The notes: generated by a model from the sequence alone, not told the origin. Positions 10,301 to 18,434 are shown, counted from the stretch's first letter. The stretch: 64,000 nt of DNA from Eubacterium sp. An11 (GCF_002161065.1 NZ_NFLV01000004.1:1-64000); one strand, 5' to 3'. Numbers and translations are program-made.

Positions 10301-10531
10301 CAGATTATCCGAGGTTTCGATCTGAATGCCAGATGTATTAGATGGCAGATCCAAAGAATGGTATCCCTGCACATCCGTTGATTTCAGGCTGTCTACTTTT
10401 ACATCCCGAACGGTCGTCGCCGCATGAACTGTCAGTACATCCGACCACATGGAAGACATGGTGGAAAACACCATGAAAAAAGCAGCACATAGAGACAACA
10501 CTTTTCTTAATCTTCTTTTCATACTTCCCAT
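4376..10531 (-). CDS. Giant sortase-anchored surface protein with ten DUF11-like repeats
   Basis: A 2051-residue protein. Residues 1-38 form a signal peptide with a basic start and an Ala-rich end. Residues 39 to about 470 form a unique N-terminal region likely to hold any ligand-binding function. About ten DUF11-like beta-sandwich modules follow, starting near residues 472, 599, 754, 960, 1134, 1271, 1405, 1559, 1694 and 1848, each opening with a Lys-containing strand such as Leu-Thr-Phe-Asp-Lys and a Tyr-x-Val/Ile-Gly-Asp-x-Val turn. Modules 6-7 and 8-9 are a tandem copy of one 288-residue unit. The C-terminus has GAKTG at 2016-2020, a hydrophobic helix and a basic tail, so sortase anchoring is expected. 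It probably mediates adhesion between cells or to host surfaces during transfer. The start has AAGGGAG 8 bases upstream. The ligand cannot be told from sequence. Confidence 0.85.
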   Translation of the reverse strand: MGSMKRRLRKVLSLCAAFFMVFSTMSSMWSDVLTVHAATTVRDVKVDSLKSTDVQGYHSLDLPSNTSGIQIETSDNLTKAKKTGDKDWIWEDRDQGAEGALGNLGDAYISNLTTSGTYWIQYNNIDITDDGQKYDVRVVFDNAKGTISNAEGCDIAVFDGQLGAVRFRGYKSLDCSIYVYEHGTKNMVEGSNAKMHLRFIDIDCNQAVEVLSPGRVDWAYKAAKLSWAGAAKCNQIGATEGNTVWYDGPHDERDDNIQLGTDRPGYKSAKKYTLALGFTPSSTSNTTFKVRYYSGGADATGTQTNGAFFSFDGNLDLDEGFFEADIFKQVNDTTDITLSNAKEVFTYTLQAAITDGSAGGKSFIITDTLEGVLTPMSITGITVNGGDATGNFDYSINGQTVTVSAKSSYLVTNPTGTVSVNIAAKIKADANLAPYYDSGRNYAVIPNSSSLQYVDPDDETYNKTSNQVTVRVPLAELTFDKVADAYEYKVGDTVTYTISVKNVTDNSTAYDVVMTDAIPSDLQVNGVTPSAGSGSVDGQNVRVTGANLGANQTLTVKVNCKALESGNTKELYNTASATCWNIKNPSGHADDDAETYINSAVLTVDKTVDRYEYEIGDTATFTVKVTNTSKGTANNVVIADDVPEGMTLDYDSVKISGLPETVVVPVAGTNDPTNTLNPEYRNETETRKVTAGKAESGDNGWKYTINHFPAGATATITYTTAANEKGNGEESRNMVTVTADNAPKVQDEAEYYINTAKLTIDKSYINPYKTEKNDNRCDNEFRIYEEETGYEKVQYQVVVTSAGADGTVAKDVVIDDLTLPDGLELNYDDIVITETAADGTVLTFEKASGGDGKTIQYKIAGTEDETNTLNPELYDETEDRTPVITIEKSGNGFIVKDTYLEKGAFLTIKYDANALENEEVDVNGTEITNTAKVTAANVEKAEDGSYEVVKDTTTVYINSPRLQIVKKADSDEYEIGDNVSYTIDVINTHKGTIARNLVFTDKLETEGVEFLTGTIALYDTNGYELREGTDLAGEDDYIKTAKIDAFILRSDKHLVVDGNYDLYDLENGKNPEEQGTWNPPYVNVTSETKMSIKYDMKITDKDLAGKEILNTATAVSDEALKVTTDETVIPDGPNPKVEKEIDNASPVVGKDVTFTLTFTNPNQNTTAEDVQITDALDQTGMVTIYADSMSVKLNNEDVTEQVQIAYNETMDGFDMDTGLDLTEDDTLVVTYRAKVLPEAGDVELVNTAGVSCSNNPEWKYDSVPFIPEKKVPKLAIEKTSDQDTYQVGDTGHYTVNVTQTTEDMTAKQVVIKDALQAEGAKIQVDTIKLYFNDVEITPANIISDVNGYTIETGKDLSDKDSLKVTYDVYFESGRLNGQTVPNTAKAKAENTETETDREVPLTPVGDGLEAKKEANPAGGTVVKAGDTIQYTITVKNISDQEKTDVLVRDAIPELTTYVEGSGGELFTIDEQPYVRFVIPVIAAGEAQQVFFSVTVNEEATEDDVIKNTAQVYEPTAEEIGEDGTVPEKIWNSDRFEDTNTITHPLDDWVVTDHEVDVVSPTLAIEKTSDKDVYQVGETGHYTVTVTQTKEDLIAKHIIVKDNLQVDGATIQPDTIKVYFNDTEITPVSVTADSKGYLIDTGMDLTDSDAIKVLYDVVFVEESLMGGMVPNTAKAKADNAYAETDHEVPLTPVGDGLTAKKEADPVSGTVVEAGGTIQYTITVKNTSDKEKTNILVRDAVPEYTTYVESSGGEVFMIDEQPYVRFILPSIAAGEAQNVSFSVTVNEDVDKDEVIKNVAQVYEPTKEEIGEDGTVPEETWNSDKFHDTNDTLHPLDNWIITEHEVGVGTPDVSIEKKADATVYSVGETIQYTIAVSQNTEGATATNVIVEDKDLTKGVDIDYASIQVDGAAVPEKDEVERNTDSIHLVRTDGGFKIVYPTLSGQSEITFHATITSEDLTGQKINNTATVITDQTPEKEATVTVKVPKSPLEKAVEKTFHPDGTSSEDNNEERKSGPKGAKTGVTSYAGWFALAAAAFGGAGVFLIRRRRKKMK
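4990..6717 (-). repeat. Tandem 864-bp duplication inside the surface protein gene
   Basis: Two head-to-tail units (about 5854-6717 and 4990-5853), each coding for two DUF11-like modules. Both contain the same landmarks in the same order: Leu-Ala-Ile-Glu-Lys-Thr-Ser-Asp, Val-Pro-Leu-Thr-Pro-Val-Gly-Asp-Gly-Leu and Asp-Glu-Gln-Pro-Tyr-Val-Arg-Phe. They have diverged at many positions, so this is not an assembly artefact. Confidence 0.8.
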
Positions 10532-10628
10532 GTATACACTCCCTTTCTTTTCGATATCTAGTCTTCTTTGTAGTTTTTTAGGGCGGTGATCTGCATCGAT
10601 ACATTTGTGATTCCTCCTGTCTTTTCAC

Positions 10629-10661
10629 ATAAAAAAAGAGCTGAATAATCAACTCTTTTTC
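10629..10661 (-). terminator. Second terminator after the Ig-like secreted protein gene
   Basis: In minus-strand RNA an AAAGAG...CTCTTT stem with inner GA/TC pairs and a short AU loop is followed by seven U residues. It is the second of two tandem terminators between this gene and the giant surface protein gene. Confidence 0.7.
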
Positions 10662-10667
10662 CCAATG

Positions 10668-10699
10668 AAAAAACCCCGGAATTTTTATCTCCGAGGTTT
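10668..10699 (-). terminator. First terminator after the Ig-like secreted protein gene
   Basis: A GC-rich stem (AACCTCGGA with TCCGGGGTT, one mismatch) followed by six U residues in the minus-strand transcript, 31 bases after the stop codon at 10730. Confidence 0.72.
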
Positions 10700-10729
10700 G
10701 CAAAATAATAAGTTTAATTATCTAAGAAT

Positions 10730-11788
10730 TTAATTATACTCCCAACTATTATTTCTAATCAAATATGTTGGATATACTTTTTTTCCATCTAATGAATAAG
10801 TGTATGCAATTTGTGTAATTTCAGTAGGAGCCATCAGATATATCTCATTTTTATACATGATAGTCTTTGTCTCCCCACTCAAAACTGTAACGTCCTGATG
10901 ATCTGCTGTTTGAAATTCTATCCACATGTAACAATACAGACTCAAACCCTTTTTCATCACAATAGCTTTGTCAGAGTTATTTGTTACAGTGACCGTCACA
11001 TAATTCACTGCCGTATCATTAATTTGGCTCACCCTGGCAATCTTCTTTTTAGCACTTGCCGCCCATGTCGCATTATGACCAAATGTATAGGACAAGGATA
11101 CATTACCAACATCAATGACTTCTACAGATATCGTATTTGATGTTTTCCATTCATTTGTCCGGTTGCGATATTTATAATATAGCTTTACTTTACCAAGCTT
11201 ATTTGCTGTGGCAATACCATATTTATCAATGGATATCACACTGGAATCAGAACTATACCATTTATAGTAATTTGCTTTGATTGTATTGGATGGTGTCTTA
11301 ATGGCTTCACCAGCACACCATACATAAGGGAATAAATCTATTTGTTTTCCCAAGCCTATTCTATCAACATATCGAAAAACTAATGTATCCTTTCCGTATG
11401 GCAACTGTTTCTTCACAGTTTTACTGATTTTACTACCATCATCTTTTGAGCTACTGTTCTTTTTATTGCTATTTGCTTTCTTCACGACCACCTTGCATTT
11501 CAATTTTTTCTTACCTACTTTGGCAATGACGGTTGCCTTACCTTTTTTCTTGGCTTTTACCACACCTTTTTTATTAACGGTAGCCACTGTTTTTTTCTTA
11601 CTGGACCATTGGACTTTTTTCTTAGTATTTTTTATCTTCAGTTTCTTTTTTTGTCCAACTTTAAGTGTAATCGTTTTACTGCTAAGTTTTGGCGCTGCTT
11701 TTGCATTGGCCGGAACTGCTATGCCGATCAGAAAAACACTTATAAGTAACATACAGGATTTTAATATTATAGGTTCCCACCTCTTCAT
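10730..11788 (-). CDS. Secreted protein with a Big_2-type Ig-like domain
   Basis: A 352-residue protein with a signal peptide (about residues 1-31, ending Ala-Lys-Ala-Ala). A very Lys-rich bacterial Ig-like group 2 domain follows (about 35-105), with the family's typical ending of a glycine-lysine-alternating strand. After a Ser/Lys linker come a second Ig-like region (about 130-225) and a C-terminal domain with no match I recognise. There is no LPxTG-like signal and no C-terminal helix, so it is either released or bound non-covalently to wall polymers through its positive charge. The start at 11788 is set by AGGAGGGG 6 bases upstream; the frame extends to 11842 without a better site. Two tandem terminators isolate it from the next gene, so it looks like an independent cargo gene. 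Confidence 0.68.
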   Translation of the reverse strand: MKRWEPIILKSCMLLISVFLIGIAVPANAKAAPKLSSKTITLKVGQKKKLKIKNTKKKVQWSSKKKTVATVNKKGVVKAKKKGKATVIAKVGKKKLKCKVVVKKANSNKKNSSSKDDGSKISKTVKKQLPYGKDTLVFRYVDRIGLGKQIDLFPYVWCAGEAIKTPSNTIKANYYKWYSSDSSVISIDKYGIATANKLGKVKLYYKYRNRTNEWKTSNTISVEVIDVGNVSLSYTFGHNATWAASAKKKIARVSQINDTAVNYVTVTVTNNSDKAIVMKKGLSLYCYMWIEFQTADHQDVTVLSGETKTIMYKNEIYLMAPTEITQIAYTYSLDGKKVYPTYLIRNNSWEYN

Positions 11789-12419
11789 AATACCCCTCCT
11801 CTCACATACGAAATGACAATATATATTTTTTACTAACAACAAGAAGTTTTTCTTTCCTATATTTCTATAATTATACTATATCATCTCTATATGCGCTCTT
11901 CCACCTCCAGTTACCTCCAATCATGTTCCCTTACTGTTAAATAATCATTGGCAACTTTCTCTTTGATTTATCTTTTCTATCCAAGCAGTTCTTGTTCTGG
12001 TTTCTAATCCCCAGCCATGTACAGCAACCGTTTTCTCTCCCCCTGTATCTTTTCGTCCAAACCAACTACATGCCCTATTATTAGATACTAATAGCCTTTT
12101 CCATCTTTCTTTGGCGCTTTTGCTGTCATCAGAATTTCTCTAATTTAGCCTTGACTTTTTATTTGCATGCTTGAATGTTACGCTGTTTTACTTTATCATT
12201 GAACTCATCATACAGACTCCTTATGTTTTTTCTGGACAATTAAACAATAAGATAAATTTGTATGATTGGGAAAAGTTTCAATCTCTTTTCTCTATTTTTG
12301 CCAATGATAATTATTCTCTAAGAACTTAAACTGTCTCATAAAAGCTTTGGTGGTCAAATTTTATAGTGATGCGTATGGTTTACCGTGTACATTTTATTAT
12401 ACTATCTACTATCTTCTGA
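11789..12419. other. Non-coding, degenerate AT-rich stretch
   Basis: No intact gene. On the minus strand, short broken frames near 11900-12130 read like pieces of a decayed protein (for example a fragment with Lys-Lys-Asp-Gly-Lys-Gly-Tyr, then stops). They could be the remains of an integrase-type or transposase gene, but are too damaged to name. The bases just before 11788 contain a TATAAT-like box at about 11872 that could serve the Ig-like protein gene. Confidence 0.35.
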
Positions 12420-14879
12420 TTATTTCAATGATTCCATAACATTCAAAAGTGATTGATAACTGTCCACATCGTGATACCTTACATTGCTTGTAGACATCTC
12501 ATTAAACAGCTTTTTCGCACAAGATATTTTTGCTTGCTCAATTGGTCTGAGATTAAGGCTTTCCATTGTCCCCTTAGTTTCGGCAATAAAGAAGATATGC
12601 TTTACCGTTCCCTCATAGAAAGCAATAGCCCAGTCAGGGGAATAGTTACCCACTGGAGTGGGAATTTGGAATGTTCTCGGCAGTTTCGCGTACACGCATA
12701 CTTCTTCGGCAGCATCTAAGTCTTCAACAAATTTTCTTTCAATGCTCTTTTCCGCAGAACCATCCGTAAACACATAGTCTTGAATGGCTTTTTTTGCAAG
12801 AAACGCTTTTTCAAAACTCTGAGTATTTTTTTCGGCGGTAAAAATTGTGCTGTCATACTCGCCTTCAATATAGTCATAAGAGATATGTTCAACAATCATT
12901 GTGGCTTTCTGCTCATTAATAAGCCTACCAACCTTAGAAATAAATTCTTCCGGATTATTTCTGAACATATGGAATTTATCTGGTCTGATACCCTGCAAAA
13001 TCGACGCAATAGTTCTGCGAGTCAGGGTAGTGTCTTCAGCAATCTTTCCGATAAGATCATACTTAATTTGACTGGTTCCCGCATGCTTCAAAGTCTGTGT
13101 CCGTGTTTTCTCACCGCTAAAAGAAGCTCCACGTTCAACTTCATATTCGTTCATCTTATCTTTCTGACGACCAATCGTAGCGGTATATTGCAACTCGGAA
13201 ACAAAGAGCTTCTCATTGATATGATTTATCGACTTATCGATAAGCTCCTCACTATCAAAACTTACTGTATAAGCATACTTATGATTAATTTGCCTCCATA
13301 ATGTTTGGAATTCTTTTTTTGCGAAATTCTCATTGAGCGGATTATCCTTAATCTTTGAGTCATGACCATTGACAAACATGTCTTTAAGAACGTTGTCATC
13401 ATATACTGATTGAATAAGTGTATGTATCCCCTTTGTCATCAACCGCAATTCCTCCGGCAAAGGAGCAAGTGTACCAGAAGCCGCTTCATTTCGATATTTA
13501 TCTGTAACCTTACGATTCATATCCACATAGCCGTTGGAAATAAGGTAAAATTCTATTGTATTTGCCGCTTCATCATCAATGAGCGTGGGTACATCATTGA
13601 CTTTGACATATTTACCACTAAAATATTCGCTTGTAGCAACGGTCGGTCTGTCATAAAGAACCATTTTAATATCGCTCTGTAAGTCGGAAACAAACGTTTT
13701 ATAACTCTCACTGGCAATAACTGTCAGAATATTAATGTCGTGAACCATGTCGCCGCAGCTTTGAGCGTCCATTCTGTTACCGCTTTGATTAACACAAAGG
13801 CGAAGCCCACGTCCAACCTCTTGTCGCTTAGCTGTGTTACTGTCGGAATGTTTCAAAGTACAGATTTGGAATACATTCGGGTTATCCCAACCTTCACGCA
13901 AAGCGGAATGAGAAAAAATAAAACGGGTAGGTTCCTCAAAAGAGAGCAATCGCTCTTTGTTCTTCAAAATCAAGTCATATGCTGAAATGTCATCGGAAAA
14001 CTCACTTCCACGCTTAGTCTTACTGTCTATACTGTGTCCTGTCCTTTTATCAATGCTGAAATATCCTTTATGTATGGTGCTTACATCACTGCAGGTAGAT
14101 TTCAAATATCTTTGATATGGAGTATCAAAAATAGTGATATATTGGTTAAGAATGCTGAGGTATTCTTCTTCAAACATCTTTCCATATTCGCCTAAAATTT
14201 CGTTCCCATCTTCATCATACTGGCGGTATTTTGCAACTTCATCGATAAAAAACAGAGAAAGACACTTGATACCCATATTAAAAAGCTTCTCTTCCTTCTC
14301 AAAATGAGAAAGGATGGTCTCTCTGATTTGGATACGTCGCATATCCTTTTCGGTTACATCCCCCACTACATCACCAGCTGTAATAACTTCACCATTTGTA
14401 AAGGTCACCGTGCTGCGAAGTGGATCAACTTCGGAAATAGTATAACCTTTGTATTGTTCCATTTCCTGAGAAACATAGTAAAGATCGTCACCAACGCCGA
14501 GGATATGGGTTTCACGGTTAATAGATTTATTGTAACCAATCTCAAGTTCGATTTTTGCCATTGGCGGTTTCTTGCTGGAAAGCACAATCTGCTCAAGGTA
14601 CAGATAGCTGTCTGTACCTCTGAAATTCTTAACCTCAAACCCTTTGACCTCAATCTTTTTGACAAGCTTTTTATTAAAGGCATCCAATGCATCAAGCACA
14701 TAGATCATATTATGCTGTACAGCATGGGTAGCAGAATAATTTAAACTAAACAAAGGGTTGAAATTCTTCAACGCCTTCTGGGTAACTGCACCGCCCATTT
14801 TCTGCGGCTCGTCCAGAATGAGAATAGGCCTGTTGGCCTTGATCACATCAATCGGACGGCGGGAACCAAACTCATCACG
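12420..14879 (-). pseudogene. Type III restriction enzyme Res subunit, N-terminus lost
   Basis: The open part is 808 residues (from a GTG at 14846), and clear homology to the family continues to about 14879, where an in-frame stop and foreign sequence begin. Visible are helicase motif II (Asp-Glu-Pro-Gln), motif III (Ser-Ala-Thr-His), the Leu-Arg-Glu-Gly-Trp-Asp-Asn-Pro motif, motif VI (Gln-Glu-Val-Gly-Arg-Gly-Leu-Arg) and a C-terminal PD-(D/E)xK nuclease (Pro-Asp, then Glu-Thr-Lys near residues 750-775). The Walker A motif and roughly the first 160 residues are missing; full-length Res proteins have nearly 1000. No Mod methyltransferase is in the window. An IS3-family remnant abuts the break, so insertion plus deletion probably destroyed the gene. 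The protein cannot hydrolyse ATP as it stands. Confidence 0.85.
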
Positions 14880-15560
14880 TTTTCAGATAAATGGAATGGA
14901 TGTCCATTTTCTCCATGTAACAATGTGCTTTCTGACTCCCGATGGGATATCCCAAAAGTTTTCATTGCGCTGATATCTATCTGGAACCCCAAGTTAGATG
15001 ATCGATATGAAGAGGATCCATGATGGCTTTGATGGCCAATTTCTCTTCCGATATTGCATTTTCTTTATAATAAATGAGGGTACGATTGATCTCAAGGAGC
15101 CTCGTTCCAACAGCAGCAAGAAGTTCTATAATCATCAAAAAGTTTCGGACTAAATTGACTATCGTAGTCCGGCCCGCAAATTTTTTCAGATGTTTTTGAG
15201 CAAGTCCACCTGCATGGTTAACTGACCAATCTTTTTTTCTATGCTGTTTTCTTTTTTCGTTCTTCAACAAATTTTTCTTTGAGATTTTCCTCACATTTGT
15301 CATCGAAAATAACGGAGGTATTATTTAGGACTTCTTTTTCTCAGTTTCTCAACAGATTTAGTTGAATATTGTTTTCTGTTACAATGGTATTGAGATTTTT
15401 CTCACCTTTTAATAGTCTAATAACAAGGTCTAATTTAAATTTTGCACTGAAATTTCTTTTTTGTCTGGACATAATAATGAATCCTTTCTTTTATATTGAT
15501 TTAAGTATATCAGATTCATTAAAAATTGTCTTAAAAAGTTCCTTAATTTATGAGACCATT
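14880..15560 (-). mobile_element. IS3-family insertion sequence remnant
   Basis: Read on the minus strand from about 15560, this contains a start (ATG at 15472) and an OrfA-like frame beginning MSRQKRNFSAKFKLDL, typical of IS3-family helix-turn-helix proteins. A TGG-to-TGA change gives a stop at 15341-15343. Further OrfA pieces follow in shifted frames, then OrfB pieces: the fragment at 14977-15303 includes Ile-Asn-Arg-Thr-Leu-Ile-Tyr-Tyr-Lys, and one more frame reads Met-Asp-Ile-His-Ser-Ile-Tyr. It then ends abruptly against the Res gene. At least three frame breaks and the missing catalytic part of OrfB make it inactive. The outer boundary near 15560 is approximate; no terminal repeat pair can be seen because one end is gone. 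Confidence 0.7.
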
Positions 15561-15677
15561 ATAGTTCGTAAAATATAAAGAATTTATTTTCATAATTCAT
15601 ATATAATTTGTTTAAGGATTGTCCACATTATCATCGCATTTTCATGTGTTATGTTTTGTTTGATGACGTATAATAAG

Positions 15678-16878
15678 TTTCGCAAAAATAAAATTTTATA
15701 AATAGACATGGTCTATAGCCGTTTGGTAGAATTAAGTCACCACAACAAAATTTATCAAAGGAGGCTATAAAACCATGTCTGATAAGATTACACAGCTAAA
15801 TGAGGACTTAATAAAGCATGATTTAAAAGATCTTGTCCGCAGCAGTGTCGAAGAAACCTTAAATGCCCTGCTCGACAAAGAAGCGGATGAGTTAGTTAAT
15901 GCGGAGAAATACGAACGATCTGCTGACCCTCAAGGATACCGTTCCGGTCACTATAAGCGGAATCTTCATACAACAGCAGGGAAAGTGGAACTGAAAGTTC
16001 CCAAGCTCAAGGGTGTTCCTTTCGAAACTGCCATCATTAGACGGTATCGCCGCAGAGAATCTTCTGTTGAAGAAGCACTCATCGAGATGTATTTTGCCGG
16101 TGTTTCTGTCCGTCGTGTAGAAGATATCACCAAAGCTTTATGGGGAACAAAAGTGATTAGCAACCTCAATAAAAAAGAGTATGAACATATCGAAACCTGG
16201 CGGACACACCCTCTTTCCGGGAACTATCCATATGTTTATGTGGATGGTGTTTATCTGAAACGCAGCTGGGGCGGTGAGATCCAGAATGTTTCCGTTTTAG
16301 TTGCAATCGGCGTCAGCCAGGATGGATGTCGTGAAATTCTTGACGCTGCTGAAGGCATGAAAGAGGATCGTGAGATCTGGCGTTCTTTCTTTGTATGGCT
16401 GAAGGAACACGGCTTACTTGGTGTACGCCTGATTATCAGTGATAAGAATCTGGGGATGCTGGAAACCATTCCGGAAGTTTTCCCAGATGCCAAATATCAG
16501 CACTGTACTGTGCACTTTTACAGAAACATCTTTTCCGTTACACCCCGTAACAAGATGAAAACGGTAGCTCTCATGCTGAAAGCAATCCATGCCCAGGAAA
16601 GCAAAGAAGCAGCCCGGGAGAAAGCACTCCAGGTAGCTGAAAAACTGAAAGTAATGAAGCTGTCCAAAGCTGCAAAAAAGGTGGAGGATGGCATTGAAGA
16701 AACATTAACCTATATAGATTTTCCAAGCCAGCATTGGACTCGGATCCGGACGAACAATACGATTGAACGCCTCAACCGTGAAATCAAACGCCGAACCAAA
16801 GCAAAGGAGAATCTACTGTCTGATATCATAGCCGGTTGACTGCCGGTTACCAAACGGCTGAATTTAATTTTTGTGAAA
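15678..16878 (+). mobile_element. IS256-family insertion sequence with matching ends
   Basis: The ends carry imperfect inverted repeats of 19 bases (15678-15696 and 16860-16878, about three mismatches) and, just inside, a perfect 12-bp subterminal pair AGCCGTTTGGTA (15717-15728) and its complement (16848-16859). The total is about 1.2 kb, shorter than usual because the transposase 3' end is deleted. I see no clear 8-9 bp target duplication outside the repeats, which argues for later rearrangement. Confidence 0.75.
15775..16839 (+). CDS. IS256-family transposase, C-terminally truncated
   Basis: A 354-residue mutator-type DDE transposase; family members are about 400. All three catalytic acids appear present: Asp in Tyr-Val-Asp-Gly (about 160), Asp in Ile-Ser-Asp-Lys (about 223) and Glu in Asn-Thr-Ile-Glu-Arg-Leu-Asn (about 328). 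The His-Cys-Thr-Val-His-Phe-Tyr-Arg motif is intact. After Arg-Arg-Thr the normal end is replaced by an unrelated 15-residue tail, so the last 50 or so residues are lost. A four-residue gap also appears at Lys-Val-Ile-Ser-Asn-Leu, where relatives carry Ser-Pro-x-Thr. It has its own AAAGGAGG site and runs opposite to its neighbours. Probably inactive or impaired. Confidence 0.85.
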   Translation: MSDKITQLNEDLIKHDLKDLVRSSVEETLNALLDKEADELVNAEKYERSADPQGYRSGHYKRNLHTTAGKVELKVPKLKGVPFETAIIRRYRRRESSVEEALIEMYFAGVSVRRVEDITKALWGTKVISNLNKKEYEHIETWRTHPLSGNYPYVYVDGVYLKRSWGGEIQNVSVLVAIGVSQDGCREILDAAEGMKEDREIWRSFFVWLKEHGLLGVRLIISDKNLGMLETIPEVFPDAKYQHCTVHFYRNIFSVTPRNKMKTVALMLKAIHAQESKEAAREKALQVAEKLKVMKLSKAAKKVEDGIEETLTYIDFPSQHWTRIRTNNTIERLNREIKRRTKAKENLLSDIIAG

Positions 16879-16889
16879 AAATCTTGTCA

Positions 16890-17118
16890 CTATCGGCATT
16901 CTCTGATCTGTTCTGCCCATTCATTCAAACGAACCTGCTGTGCAACTAAACTTGTTTGGAATTTCATGACTTACCTCCAATCATTGGTCAAAAAAGTTGA
17001 ATACTCAACTTTTTTGACTGTATAGTAATAAATCTATTATCCCAAATATAGAAGATTTAGAAAAGATACCCGCTATTTTGCGTGTACATTAAGCGAGTAC
17101 GATGTACGCATTTTGTCT
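16890..17118 (-). mobile_element. IS66-type element left-end remnant with tnpA start
   Basis: On the minus strand, a GGAGG-preceded ATG at 16967 opens a 25-codon frame (16890-16967) reading Met-Lys-Phe-Gln-Thr-Ser-Leu-Val-Ala-Gln-Gln-Val-Arg-Leu, as in the first residues of IS66-family TnpA accessory proteins. It stops where the IS256 copy begins. Upstream, near 17090-17118, lies a terminal-repeat-like stretch with TGCGTACATCGTACTCGCTT. Only the promoter end of the IS66 element survives; the rest is not on the far side of IS256. Confidence 0.5.
16987..17018. other. Perfect 14-bp hairpin in the IS66 leader
   Basis: GTCAAAAAAGTTGA and its exact complement are separated by a 4-base loop, placed between the IS66-like end and the tnpA ribosome binding site. 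Such hairpins often shield transposase genes from outside transcription; that role is an inference. Confidence 0.55.
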
Positions 17119-17211
17119 GTTTTGCCATAATAAAAGGCCCTCCTATGAATTAGATTTTATCATAGAAGAACCTTTCAGTACATATTTACAGAAAAAGTTT
17201 CACACCACAGC

Positions 17212-17518
17212 CTTGTGTGGTCGTTTCAATGTCTATTGGCCGTCTCTGTCAAAAAATTGGTAATTTCTGCTTGTCGCGTTCCTGTATCTCACGTAGACGT
17301 TTAAATACTCTCGGCTTTTCGGACGGCCTGTGCTGTTCCTTAGTGGCGTCTGTCAGTTTTCTACTGACTTGGTATTCTCACTCGGCAAGATCACGGTTGT
17401 ACTGTTTCACAAGCGTTCCATTTCTCGTGAAGACAGTACGCATAAATATCTGAACATCGAGATAACCGTCCTCTTTGAACGTATCGGGAATGTTATCCAG
17501 AATTCTCTCTTGGCTACT
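17212..17518 (-). pseudogene. Degenerate gene fragment, family not recognised
   Basis: One minus-strand frame reads protein-like for about 100 codons (pieces such as Ile-Leu-Asp-Asn-Ile-Pro-Asp-Thr-Phe and Val-Phe-Lys-Arg-Leu-Arg-Glu-Ile-Gln-Glu-Arg) but is broken by two stops and has no start with a ribosome binding site. It may be the remains of a plasmid or transposon gene. It lies between the IS66 remnant and the AT-rich secreted-protein cassette. Confidence 0.3.
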
Positions 17519-17553
17519 ATTAGATGAGTGATGAGTTATCTTAAGTTTTATAT

Positions 17554-18042
17554 TTATGATACAGTTCCGTTAGCACTACATTTAATGGTCACAGATCTTG
17601 TATAAATGTTTTGCACACCAGAGACATCTTTATGAACAATAGTTGCTTTTGCAGTAGCAGAATTACCGCTTTTACTAGACGACGCATTTTTTATCGTCCA
17701 CGTTTTTCCTGGCGCACTAGCACTGTGTGAGCAACTAGTGCAAACAGCATTTTTCCCATTATAAGAAAAAGTTGCTTTAATTGAAAGAGACCACATTACA
17801 TTACCACTAGCATTTTTTGATGAGATTGTTTTAGTTTTTGTAATATACTTTGTATTGCTGAGCGTATGTAAATTAGAAGATGTTTCGTAATTTGTTGAGA
17901 TGCTAGTTTCAATATAATATCCATCTTCATAAAATCTATCAATAATTTCATAATTTTGAGGTGATTCAGCTGAGACAGTGAGAGAAGTGGCTAAAAACAC
18001 CATAATTAAGATAAGTAAATAGGTAAATAGATTTTTTTTCAT
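17554..18042 (-). CDS. Small secreted protein (cassette gene)
   Basis: A 162-residue protein with a clear signal peptide (Lys-rich start, hydrophobic core, cleavage after about residue 25 at Val-Ser-Ala-Glu). The mature part is Ser/Thr/Lys-rich and predicted mostly beta, with two Cys close together (Cys-Thr-Ser-Cys) and the ending Lys-Cys-Ser-Ala-Asn-Gly. I have a general impression of similar small secreted proteins in gut Clostridia but cannot name a family. It is the last gene of a minus-strand unit after PadR and a HAAS-like membrane protein, which suggests that those two control it. Base composition is much more AT-rich than the ICE backbone. Confidence 0.6.
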   Translation of the reverse strand: MKKNLFTYLLILIMVFLATSLTVSAESPQNYEIIDRFYEDGYYIETSISTNYETSSNLHTLSNTKYITKTKTISSKNASGNVMWSLSIKATFSYNGKNAVCTSCSHSASAPGKTWTIKNASSSKSGNSATAKATIVHKDVSGVQNIYTRSVTIKCSANGTVS

Positions 18043-18065
18043 ACCAAAACCTCCTTCTATTATTG

Positions 18066-18434
18066 CTATTCTAGAATTGTCTCTTCATATATTACTTGCT
18101 CTTCTTTAAAAGTTTTATGTGCTTCATAGGCATATATACTAAATAGCAACAGAGTAATTATCAAAACTAAAGAAATAACACTTATGCAGTATTTTATAAA
18201 TTTGGACTTTCTAATACGAGTGATTATATAGTCAGTATCTGCATAAACAAAGTAAAGATTCACTGTATCTTCAGGTGTACCAACGCTCATATAAAGTTCG
18301 TTAAGAGAAGTAACATGATTAAAATTATCTTCAAGATTTAACTTAAGTTTATTTATGTAATTCTTTTCATCTTTTCCCATAATAGGGAAAAGTATTTTTA
18401 CTTTTTTTATATATTCTTTACATATTTTATTCAT
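18066..18434 (-). CDS. HAAS/DUF1700-like membrane protein partner of PadR
   Basis: A 122-residue protein with an N-terminal helical region resembling the HAAS domain (Tyr-Ile-Asn-Lys-Leu-Lys-Leu-Asn-Leu, then Gly-Thr-Pro-Glu-Asp), followed by one transmembrane helix (about residues 80-103) and a short outer tail. HAAS proteins are commonly encoded directly after PadR-like regulators, as here, and are thought to link the regulator to envelope signals. The ATG at 18434 overlaps the stop region of the PadR gene; a GTG at 18449 is an alternative. The HAAS call rests on pattern and context. Confidence 0.6.
   Translation of the reverse strand: MNKICKEYIKKVKILFPIMGKDEKNYINKLKLNLEDNFNHVTSLNELYMSVGTPEDTVNLYFVYADTDYIITRIRKSKFIKYCISVISLVLIITLLLFSIYAYEAHKTFKEEQVIYEETILE

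Noticed and set aside
10560-10610. Tiny ORFs of 8 and 12 codons between the Ig-like protein and the giant surface protein genes
   Set aside because: One has a good ribosome binding site, but at this length chance cannot be excluded and no leader function is visible.
11900-12130. Broken minus-strand frames resembling an integrase N-terminus
   Set aside because: Too many stops and too short a match to name; kept only as degenerate sequence.
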